Shown here piece after piece: positions 41,844 to 50,662 of a DNA stretch of 64,000 nt (the stretch's first letter is position 1; each line of letters begins with the position of its first letter). The position numbers and the translations under genes are program-made. The notes under the pieces were generated by a model. The model was not told where the DNA came from, did not search any database, and was given only the letters and a program-made list of their open reading frames with translations. This DNA comes from Dehalococcoidia bacterium (GTDB lineage: Bacteria; Chloroflexota; Dehalococcoidia; GIF9; AB-539-J10): the NCBI GenBank assembly GCA_016930935.1, contig JAFGFT010000019.1, forward strand, positions 1-64,000, read 5' to 3'.

Positions 41844-42926
41844 CTACACCAGCGTGAGAAGTCTCTTCGGATTCTCGATCATCAACGTGTCGACTTCTTG
41901 CTGGGAATAGCCGTACACGTACATCAGGGGCACGACGTCACGGACTATGTGAGCATATCCCCAGCCACCGTAGGCAGTGAGCTGCATCTTCATGCCAATG
42001 TCATGTGACATCAGAATCTGTGTCAGGTAGCCACGCCCAATAAGGTCACGCATCTCCTTGATTCGGCCCACGTCATTGGGCGTGTCCGGCAGATGACCTT
42101 CAGCCAGAGCGACCCTGGCGGGGTAGTAGCCTTCAAAGCCAAACAGGTCATACTCGACAAAACAGCCTGCGTCGAGGAGCCTCAGCCTTGTGTCGAGAGC
42201 ATAGCCGCACCTGTCCATGTGGCTCATCACAACACGGGAAAGGTCAGCACCGGCCCGCTGGAGAACGTCGATGATTTCCAGGGGTGCTTCATCATTCCGT
42301 CCGGGATGCACGTTGATTGAGGCACCGCTCTGCTGCTGTGCGAGTGCGGCAGCCTCAAGAACCTTCTTCTCGTTGGGTTTCAACGGCCACGTGCAACCAA
42401 GCTCCCCGATGATTCCAGACTTGATACGGGTCTGGTCCACGCCCACCGTCATATCCTGCACAATCCTGGATGCGAAATCCTCAACGTCCATCGAGTCTCG
42501 CTCCTCTTGTGTAGAAGGACCGTCAACGTAGAATCCACATCCCATGACGATATTGAGGCCTGTGGCTCTCGAAATGCGGAGGAGCGCCCCCGGGTCTCGG
42601 CCAATACCAATGTTCGTCTGGTCGACAATGGTGCCACCACCCCGTAGATAGAACAGGGACGCTTCCCGTGCCGCCAGGTGCTCATCCAGCAAGAACTGAT
42701 TGTCATAGTTGTCCTTCATATGGCGGCGCACCCACCACAGGTTCTCCAGGCAGACGGGTTGATGTGCCAGAATCCGGTCGCTCGCACCTTCCGGTTCAAC
42801 AAAGTAGACGCCCCCAACTGTCTGGTCAATCAGCAAGTGTTCGTGGGGAAGGGTTATTCCCAGAGATTCAGGGCTGACAATCCCCTGGACCGTCTGCACA
42901 TAGCCGGCATTGGGCGAAATTCCCAT
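41844..42926 (-). CDS. Phosphotriesterase-family metal-dependent hydrolase
   Basis: The product (360 aa) is an amidohydrolase-superfamily TIM barrel of the phosphotriesterase group. Metal ligands visible are HEHL near residue 28, a lysine-containing strand IKSGIIGELG, INVHPGRN, VVMSHMDRC and ILMSHDIGM. Such enzymes act as lactonases, phosphotriesterases or amide hydrolases, and substrate cannot be deduced. There is no signal peptide. ATG 42926 is preceded by GAGGAGG at a usual distance. It is convergent with msrAB. Confidence 0.88.
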   Translation of the reverse strand: MGISPNAGYVQTVQGIVSPESLGITLPHEHLLIDQTVGGVYFVEPEGASDRILAHQPVCLENLWWVRRHMKDNYDNQFLLDEHLAAREASLFYLRGGGTIVDQTNIGIGRDPGALLRISRATGLNIVMGCGFYVDGPSTQEERDSMDVEDFASRIVQDMTVGVDQTRIKSGIIGELGCTWPLKPNEKKVLEAAALAQQQSGASINVHPGRNDEAPLEIIDVLQRAGADLSRVVMSHMDRCGYALDTRLRLLDAGCFVEYDLFGFEGYYPARVALAEGHLPDTPNDVGRIKEMRDLIGRGYLTQILMSHDIGMKMQLTAYGGWGYAHIVRDVVPLMYVYGYSQQEVDTLMIENPKRLLTLV

Positions 42927-43376
42927 TGGCTCTGTCCTCCTCTATCTTGATTCTACGTAGCAACAACCATTCTCATTGCCGGAGAAGACATTGAGTAGAC
43001 AACCTGGGGTCTCGGTCAACGAGGTATGAATCCCCTCAAGCCTCCTGCCGTAGGACTGCGTCAAACGTACTCATTTCGAAGAGTATCAACATCAATTCAT
43101 AGTGGTGGAGACACATTACGGAATTCGATAAGCTTCCGCCATAGGCGCTCGGCAAGAAGCCCGGATTGAACCTGACAGAGCCGACTTTCTGTGACACTCC
43201 CGAATCTTGGAAACGATGTCGCGATTGTCTCGTCGTGGCAGGTGTCAGGGTAATCTGGTAGCATCGAAGATGGGTAGAGAGGAGAACCACGCATAGCGTT
43301 CTTTGCCCCCGAACGGGATGCTGGCTCGCGTTATTGTGAGCCAAGAGAACGATACAGCCGGTACAAGGAGGGTGCC
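42927..43376. other. Intergenic gap before small hypothetical gene
   Basis: No gene is supported in these 450 bases. The right end holds the ribosome binding site of the next gene (AAGGAGG); the left end holds the 5' region of the hydrolase. Short frames on both strands have neither good start sites nor recognisable products. Confidence 0.4.
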
Positions 43377-43610
43377 ATGACACAACTCGACCCCAGTGTT
43401 CAGATTCGCTTGATCGACGCCACGCTCGACCTTCTGGGTACTCATGCCCGCCTCAGAGACGAAGGGCACGCCAAGAAATACCTTCTCAGTTTCAGGTACG
43501 TGTACTGCGGTCTTTCAGCAGCTGTGGCGAAGGGAGAGTTACGTGCTGAAGGCGAACCTGAAGAGTGCTTCGAGAAGCTTCCGCAGGTCCGTTCACGCCT
43601 ACAGGGGTGA
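43377..43610 (+). CDS. Small hypothetical protein
   Basis: The product (77 aa) is probably all-helical and charged (MTQLDPSVQIRLIDATLDLLGTHARLRDEG...). It has no signal peptide, membrane segment or motif that I recognise. The strong ribosome binding site AAGGAGG five bases before ATG supports that it is real. It stands alone between two long gaps. Confidence 0.55.
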   Translation: MTQLDPSVQIRLIDATLDLLGTHARLRDEGHAKKYLLSFRYVYCGLSAAVAKGELRAEGEPEECFEKLPQVRSRLQG

Positions 43611-44097
43611 TTGCTGAGCCCCACGTCAGGGAACACCGCAGTTCGCATCGGTGGCTGACAGTTTGCGAAATCGGGGAGGATGCCATGCGGCGTTCACCTC
43701 GTTTTCGCCATTGGGGCAGAGTGAATGACCTGCCTCGAAGCAATCGTTGTCGATGTTTCAGTCTCCTCAAACGATTGTCCAAGGGACCGGTTCCCGCCAC
43801 GATGTTGCCGCTGGCGTAGCCCTTCCCAGCTTCCTGGTGGTGTGGGGAAGATGGGAAGGAACAGGGCTACACCGGTTCTGGACACCACGCCGTACTTCCC
43901 GCAGTACGACGAAGCAATGGACGCTGCCACTCCCGAGTGGGTTGAGAAGTTGATATCAGGCTATTTCCAGTCCTTACAGCTACTCTACGGGGACGCGATG
44001 CGTCATTCGCTCAGCGTATGTTACAACGAAGCACCCACGCAGGATGAAGGACGAGGACTGCCCTCGTCCTCACGTATTGCCGTGGTGAAACCCGGAC
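43611..44097. other. Intergenic gap, possible small frame
   Basis: The stretch of 487 bases has one plus-strand frame that might be expressed, from ATG 43851 to 44129, encoding MGRNRATPVLDTTPYFPQYDEAMD and more. It has GGGGAAG directly before ATG but ends inside the convergent gene and shows no known motif, so I do not call it. A hairpin lies at 44048-44070. Confidence 0.35.
44048..44070. terminator. Hairpin after C_GCAxxG_C_C gene
   Basis: AGGACGAGG and CCTCGTCCT make a perfect nine-base-pair stem, 28 bases beyond the stop codon of the minus-strand gene. There is no T-run, so termination is plausible but unproven. Confidence 0.5.
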
Positions 44098-44616
44098 CTA
44101 CTTCTGGCTTTCCTGGATATCCAGCATGAACTCAGCCGCCATACGGGCGGCCTTGCCGCAAACCTTGCTACACAAGTCATAGGCGCCGGCCTCTACGAAC
44201 TTGCGGTATTCGTCAGCATCAGCAGTGTCAAAACACCTACCCAGTCCCACCGCCCGGATATCAAAACACCGAGTGTTGCCCAATTCTCTCTCGAACTTCC
44301 GGTAATACTCGTTGCCTGCCTTCATGGAACCACGGATACCATCCATGCCCGCGTCCTCAAGCTTGCCGGGAATCGCGACCATGCCTATTCCCATCACGCC
44401 ACCCAGTAGCGCAGCGCAGGTATTCCTTGTCTGTGCAATGCCACCCGAAAGAGGCAACATCCCTTTGAGCGCCACTTCTGCACATTCCTTGTCCATCAGG
44501 TCGAAATTCGCCAGCAGGGCAGAGAGTACACAGCGCCCACAGCCATGAACATCTCGCTCACACGTTGAAGCCGCTGCCTCCACCTTGTCCAGGAGTTCGT
44601 CTCGATTCGATTGCAT
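44098..44616 (-). CDS. C_GCAxxG_C_C family protein
   Basis: The product (172 aa) matches the putative redox-active C_GCAxxG_C_C family: CERDVHGCGRCVLSALLANF, a glycine-rich LSGGIAQTRNTCAALLGGVMGIGMV, and a final CSKVCGKAARMAAEFML. Cysteines in these proteins may bind a metal or cofactor; activity is unknown. ATG 44616 has GGGAGGT nine bases before it; an upstream extension would overlap the RraA-like gene and is unlikely. It lies 80 bases after that gene and probably shares its transcript. Confidence 0.85.
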   Translation of the reverse strand: MQSNRDELLDKVEAAASTCERDVHGCGRCVLSALLANFDLMDKECAEVALKGMLPLSGGIAQTRNTCAALLGGVMGIGMVAIPGKLEDAGMDGIRGSMKAGNEYYRKFERELGNTRCFDIRAVGLGRCFDTADADEYRKFVEAGAYDLCSKVCGKAARMAAEFMLDIQESQK

Positions 44617-44695
44617 AGATATGCTACCTCCCTCGTTACTTGATCGGACATTATAGCGGTGTGAGGTGCAGGAAGTCGCGATATGCGTATAAGAA

Positions 44696-45364
44696 CTAGA
44701 GGATGCCCAGTTTCTTGTGTGACTCTTCGAACGTGGCTCCATTGTTCAGATTCGCCATGAACTGCCCTTCAAGCTCTTCACGGTGCTGGCATTCTTCCAG
44801 CACCTTCTGCGCCACGGCCGATGGGACGATAGCAACACAGGTGGCATCTGCCACTACGATGTCGCCGGAACACACGCGGATACCGGCCACCTCAATTGGC
44901 TCATTCACCGCGAGTATCCTGATTCGGGTGCGTGCGCCAGTGGCGCAGACATGACGCGAATAGGCTGGGAAGCCGATACTCATGATGTGGTCGATATCGC
45001 GACATCCGCCATCGATCACCATTCCTGCAACACCCCGCGCCTTCATGGCAGTGGCAGCCAACCCTCCGACATGTGAGACCTCCCTACCACCAAGATCCAC
45101 CACAAACACGTCGCCTTCCTCCATCTTCTCAATCACCTTCCCAATCGGGAAATCGGCTGCGGTATACGTATCCCGCTCACCAGCAATCGACTTGACAGTG
45201 AAAGCGCTTCCTGCAATTCTGACCTCAGGCATCAGGCATCGGAAGCCGTTCACAATTCCGCTTATCTTCATGCTGTCCAGAACATCGCTGATGGTAGCCG
45301 TGGGAATGGCTTTGAATCCTTCAAGCATCTCTCCTGACGGGCGCGCTATCGTACCTTCCTGCAT
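44696..45364 (-). CDS. RraA-like / HMG aldolase family protein
   Basis: The product (222 aa) belongs to the RraA / 4-hydroxy-4-methyl-2-oxoglutarate aldolase superfamily. It has a GGREVSHVGGLAATAMKARGVAGMVIDGGCRDID block (metal and oxaloacetate site G-x-x-R-D), a TGARTRI segment and GDIVVADATCVAIVP. Many such proteins decarboxylate oxaloacetate or cleave HMG-like acids, and only a minority inhibit RNase E. The GGCRD motif favours the aldolase/decarboxylase role. ATG 45364 has GGAGG nine bases upstream. It follows panB by 42 bases in the same direction. Confidence 0.85.
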   Translation of the reverse strand: MQEGTIARPSGEMLEGFKAIPTATISDVLDSMKISGIVNGFRCLMPEVRIAGSAFTVKSIAGERDTYTAADFPIGKVIEKMEEGDVFVVDLGGREVSHVGGLAATAMKARGVAGMVIDGGCRDIDHIMSIGFPAYSRHVCATGARTRIRILAVNEPIEVAGIRVCSGDIVVADATCVAIVPSAVAQKVLEECQHREELEGQFMANLNNGATFEESHKKLGIL

Positions 45365-45406
45365 CTGGTTGTTCCTCCGCTTCAGATTCCCCGTACAGAC
45401 CCCTGC

Positions 45407-46273
45407 CTATTGCCCCAGTATCTCCTTCAGAACCTCATCCTTCATGTGGTAGGTATGCTCCGGTCCGGGATACACGCCCTGCTCCACTTCTTGCTTGTAC
45501 TGTTGCAGCGCCTGTACGATGACCTCAGCGAGGTTGGCGTACTTCTTCACGAACTTGGGCGTGAACTTCTCAAACAGTCCCAGGATGTCGTACATGTTGA
45601 TCGTCTGCCCGTCGGTATTCGGCCCTGCACCCATCGTGGTGACAGGGATAGCCAACTCTTTGCAGATGACTTCGGCCAGACGGTCGGGCGCTCCTTCCAG
45701 CGTCAGCATGAATGCTCCGGCATCCTGTAGCGCCTTCGCATCATCAATCAGTCTGCGCGCAGTCGCCACATCAGTACCCTGCACCTTGAATCCGCCTGCC
45801 ATGGCCGCACTCTGGGGAGTAATTCCGATGTGACCGACGACCGGAATACCGGCCCTGGCGATAGCCCTGACGGTCGGGGCGAAGTCCTGGCCGCCCTCCA
45901 GCTTCACCACATCCGCTCCGCCCTCTTTGACCAGTCTGCCGGCATTGTATATCGCGTCTCTGATATCCGTCTGATAGGACAGGAATGGTAGGTCGCCAAT
46001 GACCATGGCATACTGAGCAGCCCTGGACACTGCTTTACAATGGTAAATCATCTCATCCATAGACACTGGGACGGTGCTCTTGAGACCCGCCATCACCATG
46101 CCACAGGAGTCTCCCACCAGGATGGCATCCACTCCAGCCCGGTCTGCCAGCAACGCCATGGGATAGTCGTAGCACGTGATTCGGACAATCTTCTCGCCAC
46201 GCTGCTTCTTCGCCAGCAGGTCCATGGGAGTGATCTTCTTTCTCTCCGGCGACTTGATGTCGGGTGACGTCAT
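45407..46273 (-). CDS. panB: 3-Methyl-2-oxobutanoate hydroxymethyltransferase
   Basis: The product (288 aa) makes ketopantoate from 2-oxoisovalerate and methylene-THF, the first step of pantothenate synthesis. It has ITCYDYPMALLADRAGVDAILVGDS, KLEGG, GIPVVGHIGITPQSA and MGAGPNTDGQ. The length and motifs fit PanB, although a GDS...MVMAG region is of the common type and activity seems intact. ATG 46273 has GAGGAGGT nine bases before it. Its substrate is a product of the ilv pathway encoded earlier in the window. No panC or panD is nearby. Confidence 0.92.
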   Translation of the reverse strand: MTSPDIKSPERKKITPMDLLAKKQRGEKIVRITCYDYPMALLADRAGVDAILVGDSCGMVMAGLKSTVPVSMDEMIYHCKAVSRAAQYAMVIGDLPFLSYQTDIRDAIYNAGRLVKEGGADVVKLEGGQDFAPTVRAIARAGIPVVGHIGITPQSAAMAGGFKVQGTDVATARRLIDDAKALQDAGAFMLTLEGAPDRLAEVICKELAIPVTTMGAGPNTDGQTINMYDILGLFEKFTPKFVKKYANLAEVIVQALQQYKQEVEQGVYPGPEHTYHMKDEVLKEILGQ

Positions 46274-46329
46274 TGTCGGACGACCTCCTCAGTTCTTGCT
46301 ATGCACCGCTTTGCCCTGTCCCTGCCGGT

Positions 46330-47082
46330 CTACCCGTACCGTGCCTGATCCAGCACCTTGAAATCATGCCCCGGCAGCACATGGTCGGCCATGCGCTCCA
46401 TATTCCTGAGCGTCTCGTAGTACAGGCTGAGGTTCTCAAAAATCATTCCAGGAATGGGACGCCCGAATTTGTTACCCTCAAGGTTCTCGTACAGCGGCAC
46501 GTTGTCGCCGGCGATGTAGTACAACCCTTTGGCGGTATTGATGAGCGGACACTGCATCCCGGGCGCATGTCCCGGCGCAAAGACCAGTTTCAGTCCTTCG
46601 GCCAGGTCGTATTCGCCATCCAGCACTTCGAACTTCGTCTTGCTGTAGGCCGGCGTCATTCCTGTGATGGGAGCCTCATACACATTTGCGAAGATTGGAG
46701 GAGGCGCCGCCGCGTACTGCAATTCTCTCCTCTGGACCAGGAAGCGAGCATTGGTAAACAACTCATGGTTGTAGCAGTGGTCCCAGTGGAGATGCGTGGC
46801 CACCACGATGTCTATCTCTGCAGGGTTCACGCCGATGGCCGCAAGTGCCCGAGCGGGTTCCTGCTCCGGCGTGCGGACAAGGGATTTGTGATACTTCGTG
46901 CCCCACTCGGGCTCCGCGCATCCGGTATCTATCATGATGCGCTTGCCGCCACCTTCCACATAGAACATCAGCACAGGGGCCTTCACCTCGGTGCCCCATC
47001 CCTGACCCCACACAAACTGCGGCTTGTCGATGTTCAGTGTGCCCACACTCACCGGCGTGATAGTGTACTGAGTGCCATTCAT
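46330..47082 (-). CDS. Metallo-beta-lactamase-fold hydrolase (AHL-lactonase-like)
   Basis: The product (250 aa) is a binuclear zinc hydrolase. The HxHxDH motif is in VVATHLHWDHCYNH, followed by FAPGHAPGMQC, GDN and LPGHDF. The layout resembles N-acyl-homoserine lactonases, but the family is broad and quorum quenching cannot be claimed. ATG 47082 has AAGGAGG six bases before it; an upstream in-frame extension is not supported. It lies 57 bases before panB in the same direction. Confidence 0.88.
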   Translation of the reverse strand: MNGTQYTITPVSVGTLNIDKPQFVWGQGWGTEVKAPVLMFYVEGGGKRIMIDTGCAEPEWGTKYHKSLVRTPEQEPARALAAIGVNPAEIDIVVATHLHWDHCYNHELFTNARFLVQRRELQYAAAPPPIFANVYEAPITGMTPAYSKTKFEVLDGEYDLAEGLKLVFAPGHAPGMQCPLINTAKGLYYIAGDNVPLYENLEGNKFGRPIPGMIFENLSLYYETLRNMERMADHVLPGHDFKVLDQARYG

Positions 47083-47183
47083 GTGATGCCTCCTTCCACG
47101 CATCGCTGCAACTTCGCGCCATTCTAGCACCGTGGAATTCGGGGAAACACAATACGTGCTTCAGCGAATCGCAGGAAGAACGA

Positions 47184-47208
47184 CGCGCCTGTTGAAACAA
47201 CAGGCGCG
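47184..47208. terminator. Hairpin after the large peptidase gene
   Basis: CGCGCCTGTTG and CAACAGGCGCG form a perfect 11-bp stem with an AAA loop, in the gap after the minus-strand peptidase gene. It lacks a T-run but is the most stable structure in the gap. Confidence 0.65.
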
Positions 47209-47279
47209 CCATGATCTGATTTGGAGCAACACTATCGCTGGTAGTGTCTCCCCACGCCATGACCCAACAACTCCGAGAA

Positions 47280-50200
47280 TCAGCCGCTTCTTCCCTTGCC
47301 GATTACTCCTTTCCACGCCAGGATTCCCAGCACTATCGCCGCAGCCGCGACCCCGATGAGAACCGGCACGAGCGGGAAGCTGCTGCCCTGCGGCGTGCTC
47401 TCCTTGCCGTTGCGAAGAACGTGAAGACTGCCGCTCTCCTCCGTTGTCCTCCAGTCTTCGGGAGTGAGCTCGACTGTCTCTCCTCCACCCACCCTCACAT
47501 CTTCGACGGTGGACCCAGGGATGAACGGCAGGTCCTCAAGATCCCCTTCCACTTCATCCAGTGATTCCGTACTCCTCATCGTAGCGTCGAATTCCAGATC
47601 GTCCTCCCCATTGTTCTCAACCACCAGGGAATCGCCTCCCTCTTCGACAAAGACCGAGAAATCTATGTCACCGAGTGTCGGCGCAATCTCCATCACGTAT
47701 TCACGTCCGATGAAGTCGCTATCCGTGGCAGCGACGTATCCCTCAAACATATGAGCCAGGATGAGATTGAAGGTAGTGTCGGTCTGAGATGGCTTCACGC
47801 GCATCTTGTGACCGATTGCGTCTCCCCATGGCTCGAGAGTGAAAAAGTCCTCCGCTCCTGCGGAAAGGTGCTTCTGCTCAACGGCGAATAGTGAACCTCC
47901 ACCCAGCAGGCCAAAGACGTACTCGTCATCCCCGTTGCCGGAGATACGTATCCGCATGGTCTTGTCAATGGGCAGGACGTACAGCTCATGCTCAGTGAAC
48001 GGCCCTCCCATCATCGGGTACATGGCCATCGATTCCGGAATGTCCTCAACGACCTCCCCCTTGTAGATGCCGGTCATGTTGCCCTCTTCGTCCTCAATGA
48101 CCAGATCGACGTCGCCGCCGATGGGGGCGAAGAGATACTGCCACACGCTAGGGATGTCGTGGTCGGTCAGGTGCGGGCCCCATGGCCCTGCTATTTCGTT
48201 CTCCTGCCCCATGTCGCCGCAGGCCTCTTCGTAGCTGAAGTAGTTCAGCTCGTCGTTCCACGTCGTTCCATCGCCCCATAGGTAGCTCCAGCTCGAGCCG
48301 TCGAACTCGACGTAGGGATAGTGGTTCCTGTTATTGAAGTCGAATGCAGGATTGTCAGTGCCGCCGTCGCGGGTGGAGATGATGCCACCCTCGCGGTTGC
48401 AGTCATAGATGTAGATACGTGTGGTGCCATCGGGCATGTGTCGGGACATCCATGGCACGACGGCATGGCCGCCGCTCTCGTAGATGCCCATCACCCCGGG
48501 CACGTCGTTGTAGAGGTCGGCTTCAATGGAGTTGAGCTTGTCAGACGTGCTTACGTAGCGCTGGTGGTAGCGTGTGAACGCGACCTCCTCACCTAGCTGG
48601 CCGCCCTGCCGGGCCTCAACCCATTCCTTTGTGTAACTGTTGTCGTAGCTCATGTAGGAGGCCGCACTGGCTGATGGTTCCACCGCGTTGGCGGTCACCC
48701 TGTTCTGGTATATCTCGTTGCAGAGCGTGCTCATGCCGAAGCACTCACCGTTGTCAGCGATGCTCTTGAAGGCCGCGTGGTACCAGATGAGCGCATAGGG
48801 ACTCTTCCACTCTTCCGGCAACCAGTAGCATTCCCCCACGCCGAAGGTCTGCACCATCCGTTCCCAGGACAACCTGCTGTTCGACGGGTTGTGGAACCCG
48901 GGTGCCGCTGTTGACATCAGCAGGAGGCCACCAGGATTGACGATATCGATGTACTCACCATCGGTGCTTGTGTAGTTGCCTTCGAGGTCAACAGCGCTGG
49001 CACGGCACGAAAACGTGGTAGCGCTGGGATTGTCATTGACCCAGTACACAGTCTCGCTGACGGAGTTCTCTCCGTCAAAGTCGAAGTGCTGCTCCCCGAG
49101 TCCGCTGACGTGTATGTCAAGATAGTCGATGCCTTCAGGGTCCGTGGCGGTCGCCGTTATGGTCGCAACCTGACCATCTTCCCTGATAAGCCGGTACCGT
49201 TCCGGGATCACCTCATCGATCTCCCATTCGATATCCACATTGACCTCGGGGGCAGTACCCGTACCTACCACGGGAATCGTGACGCTTTGAATCACTTGCG
49301 AAGTAGTGGCACTACGATCTTTGGCCGCCACCAGGTACCCCAGCGACGGCAGCACCGCCTCCTCGGTATACGACACGCTGAGTTCGGTCTGTCCGGACGA
49401 CGCATCACGTCGTGCCAGCTCTCTGGAGCCCCGGTATATCGCGACGTACCGCATCTCCACGTCGTCGGTGGCAGTCGCCGTGATGGTCACCATCTGACCG
49501 GGCGCAGGATGAGCTGGCGACCAGTGAATATCCAGGTCGCAGGGAACCGTGTCTTCGACGGGCGTGGGAGGAGGCGGAGTCGGTTCCGGCGCAGCCCCGA
49601 GGTAGGAGATGACAAGCGACGGGTGGTAGCTGTGCTCATCGCTGTAGAAGGCTATCGAGCGGCTACAATCCGTCCAAGTGGGACACAGCGCAAGGCGCAA
49701 GCCGTGGTGGTAGGCAATAGCATCGTTCAGGGCAAACTCCGGGATATCGAGATACGTCCATCCGTTCGCCGAGGACACCGACGTGCTGGCGGTCGGCGAG
49801 TTGTAGCGGTTCGGACGGGTGTTCCACGTCGCAGAGCCTTCATTGAAGCCATCCATCAACCCGTAGACCTTGACGGTGCCGGAGAGTCCGGATTCCTTGC
49901 GAATCTTGACCTGGGCTTCCGTTATCGAGGCGCCATCGGGCAGTGGTCCACCATCAGCTTCGGCAATAGGGCCGATATCCAGCAATGTCCACAGTTGCCC
50001 GCAGAATTCGGGGCCGGTGCCGACACGGAGGTAGTCACCCTGGAGTGCCCCGTTGTTGTTGGTGGAGGGGTTCGTTTCATCGACAAAGACCGCCTTCTGA
50101 CACGCAACCTCCACCTCATACTCGGTCAGAGGGGCTGATTGGCAACTATCGGATTGCGGGTCTGTCGGCGCTGTCACCGACGGATTCGCTCCCAACGGTC

Positions 50201-50366
50201 GTTCAGTGATACTACCAGCGGGCATACTGCCCATGGTGGCGGTCAGCAACAGACACGAGAGGAGCAATGCTGCTACCGGAAGTCTATGTTGAGGTCGCCT
50301 CCGTGCGACCCTCCCCGACGAATTCTCGAAAGGACCCCTGGGAGTGTCACCTGTCAACGTGCCCAT
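47280..50366 (-). CDS. Large membrane-anchored papain-like peptidase with DNRLRE domain
   Basis: The product (1028 aa) has a signal segment at about residues 30-52 and a DNRLRE-type stalk domain (about 90-255, SITEAQVKIRKESGLSG.., FNEGSATWNTRPN). A proline-rich linker, two Ig-like domains (about 270-500), then a domain with the order Cys542 (GECFGMSTL), His634 (GGHAVVPW) and Asp655 (YIYDCNREGG) follow. The C-terminal membrane helix is at about 1000-1020 with a short KGVIGKGRSG tail. The Cys-His-Asp order, with an ECFGM start and IYD turn, fits a papain-like peptidase; this is an inference, not a family match I can prove. ATG 50366 has AAGGAGGG six bases before it. Confidence 0.75.
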   Translation of the reverse strand: MGTLTGDTPRGPFENSSGRVARRRPQHRLPVAALLLSCLLLTATMGSMPAGSITERPLGANPSVTAPTDPQSDSCQSAPLTEYEVEVACQKAVFVDETNPSTNNNGALQGDYLRVGTGPEFCGQLWTLLDIGPIAEADGGPLPDGASITEAQVKIRKESGLSGTVKVYGLMDGFNEGSATWNTRPNRYNSPTASTSVSSANGWTYLDIPEFALNDAIAYHHGLRLALCPTWTDCSRSIAFYSDEHSYHPSLVISYLGAAPEPTPPPPTPVEDTVPCDLDIHWSPAHPAPGQMVTITATATDDVEMRYVAIYRGSRELARRDASSGQTELSVSYTEEAVLPSLGYLVAAKDRSATTSQVIQSVTIPVVGTGTAPEVNVDIEWEIDEVIPERYRLIREDGQVATITATATDPEGIDYLDIHVSGLGEQHFDFDGENSVSETVYWVNDNPSATTFSCRASAVDLEGNYTSTDGEYIDIVNPGGLLLMSTAAPGFHNPSNSRLSWERMVQTFGVGECYWLPEEWKSPYALIWYHAAFKSIADNGECFGMSTLCNEIYQNRVTANAVEPSASAASYMSYDNSYTKEWVEARQGGQLGEEVAFTRYHQRYVSTSDKLNSIEADLYNDVPGVMGIYESGGHAVVPWMSRHMPDGTTRIYIYDCNREGGIISTRDGGTDNPAFDFNNRNHYPYVEFDGSSWSYLWGDGTTWNDELNYFSYEEACGDMGQENEIAGPWGPHLTDHDIPSVWQYLFAPIGGDVDLVIEDEEGNMTGIYKGEVVEDIPESMAMYPMMGGPFTEHELYVLPIDKTMRIRISGNGDDEYVFGLLGGGSLFAVEQKHLSAGAEDFFTLEPWGDAIGHKMRVKPSQTDTTFNLILAHMFEGYVAATDSDFIGREYVMEIAPTLGDIDFSVFVEEGGDSLVVENNGEDDLEFDATMRSTESLDEVEGDLEDLPFIPGSTVEDVRVGGGETVELTPEDWRTTEESGSLHVLRNGKESTPQGSSFPLVPVLIGVAAAAIVLGILAWKGVIGKGRSG

Positions 50367-50423
50367 GAAACACCCTCCTTGAAGCAGACCATCGACTGCT
50401 CTGTCATTTGTGGGGGCAGTATC

Positions 50424-50453
50424 ATAGTCTTATACGCTGAATCGTCCTGTCAA
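50424..50453 (-). promoter_or_regulatory. Possible promoter of the large peptidase gene
   Basis: On the minus strand TTGACA (50453-50448) is followed after 18 bases by GACTAT (50429-50424), with a TATGAT close by. The -35 is perfect but the -10 choice is unsure. It lies about 58 bases upstream of the gene. Confidence 0.4.
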
Positions 50454-50590
50454 GTTGACTCCGAGGGAAGGTCGCCGTACCTCAATGATACGTTTGCCGG
50501 TCCGTGTTGCGTCACTATCTGCAACGTGCAGGTGACCGGTCCAGGAGTCCAGTTGGCTTTCTGCGAAGAGATGCCGAATATGAATGAAGA

Positions 50591-50631
50591 ATGAGCCTGT
50601 CGCATCCCTCGCGGAAGGGCGCCAGGCTCAT
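50591..50631 (-). terminator. Hairpin after the epimerase gene
   Basis: ATGAGCCTG and CAGGCTCAT form a nine-base-pair stem that encloses a smaller CCCT/AGGG hairpin. It lies 32 bases beyond the stop of the minus-strand epimerase gene and probably ends its transcript. Confidence 0.6.
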
Positions 50632-50662
50632 GTCAGACAAGAGCAGAGTGGGAGAACAGTCT

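Noticed and set aside
43851..44129. Possible 92-codon gene MGRNRATP...
   Set aside because: Only a poorly placed purine run before ATG, overlap with a convergent gene and a hairpin; kept as a remark only.
46330..47082. Quorum-quenching AHL lactonase
   Set aside because: Only the general metallo-beta-lactamase motif is visible; the exact substrate cannot be assigned.
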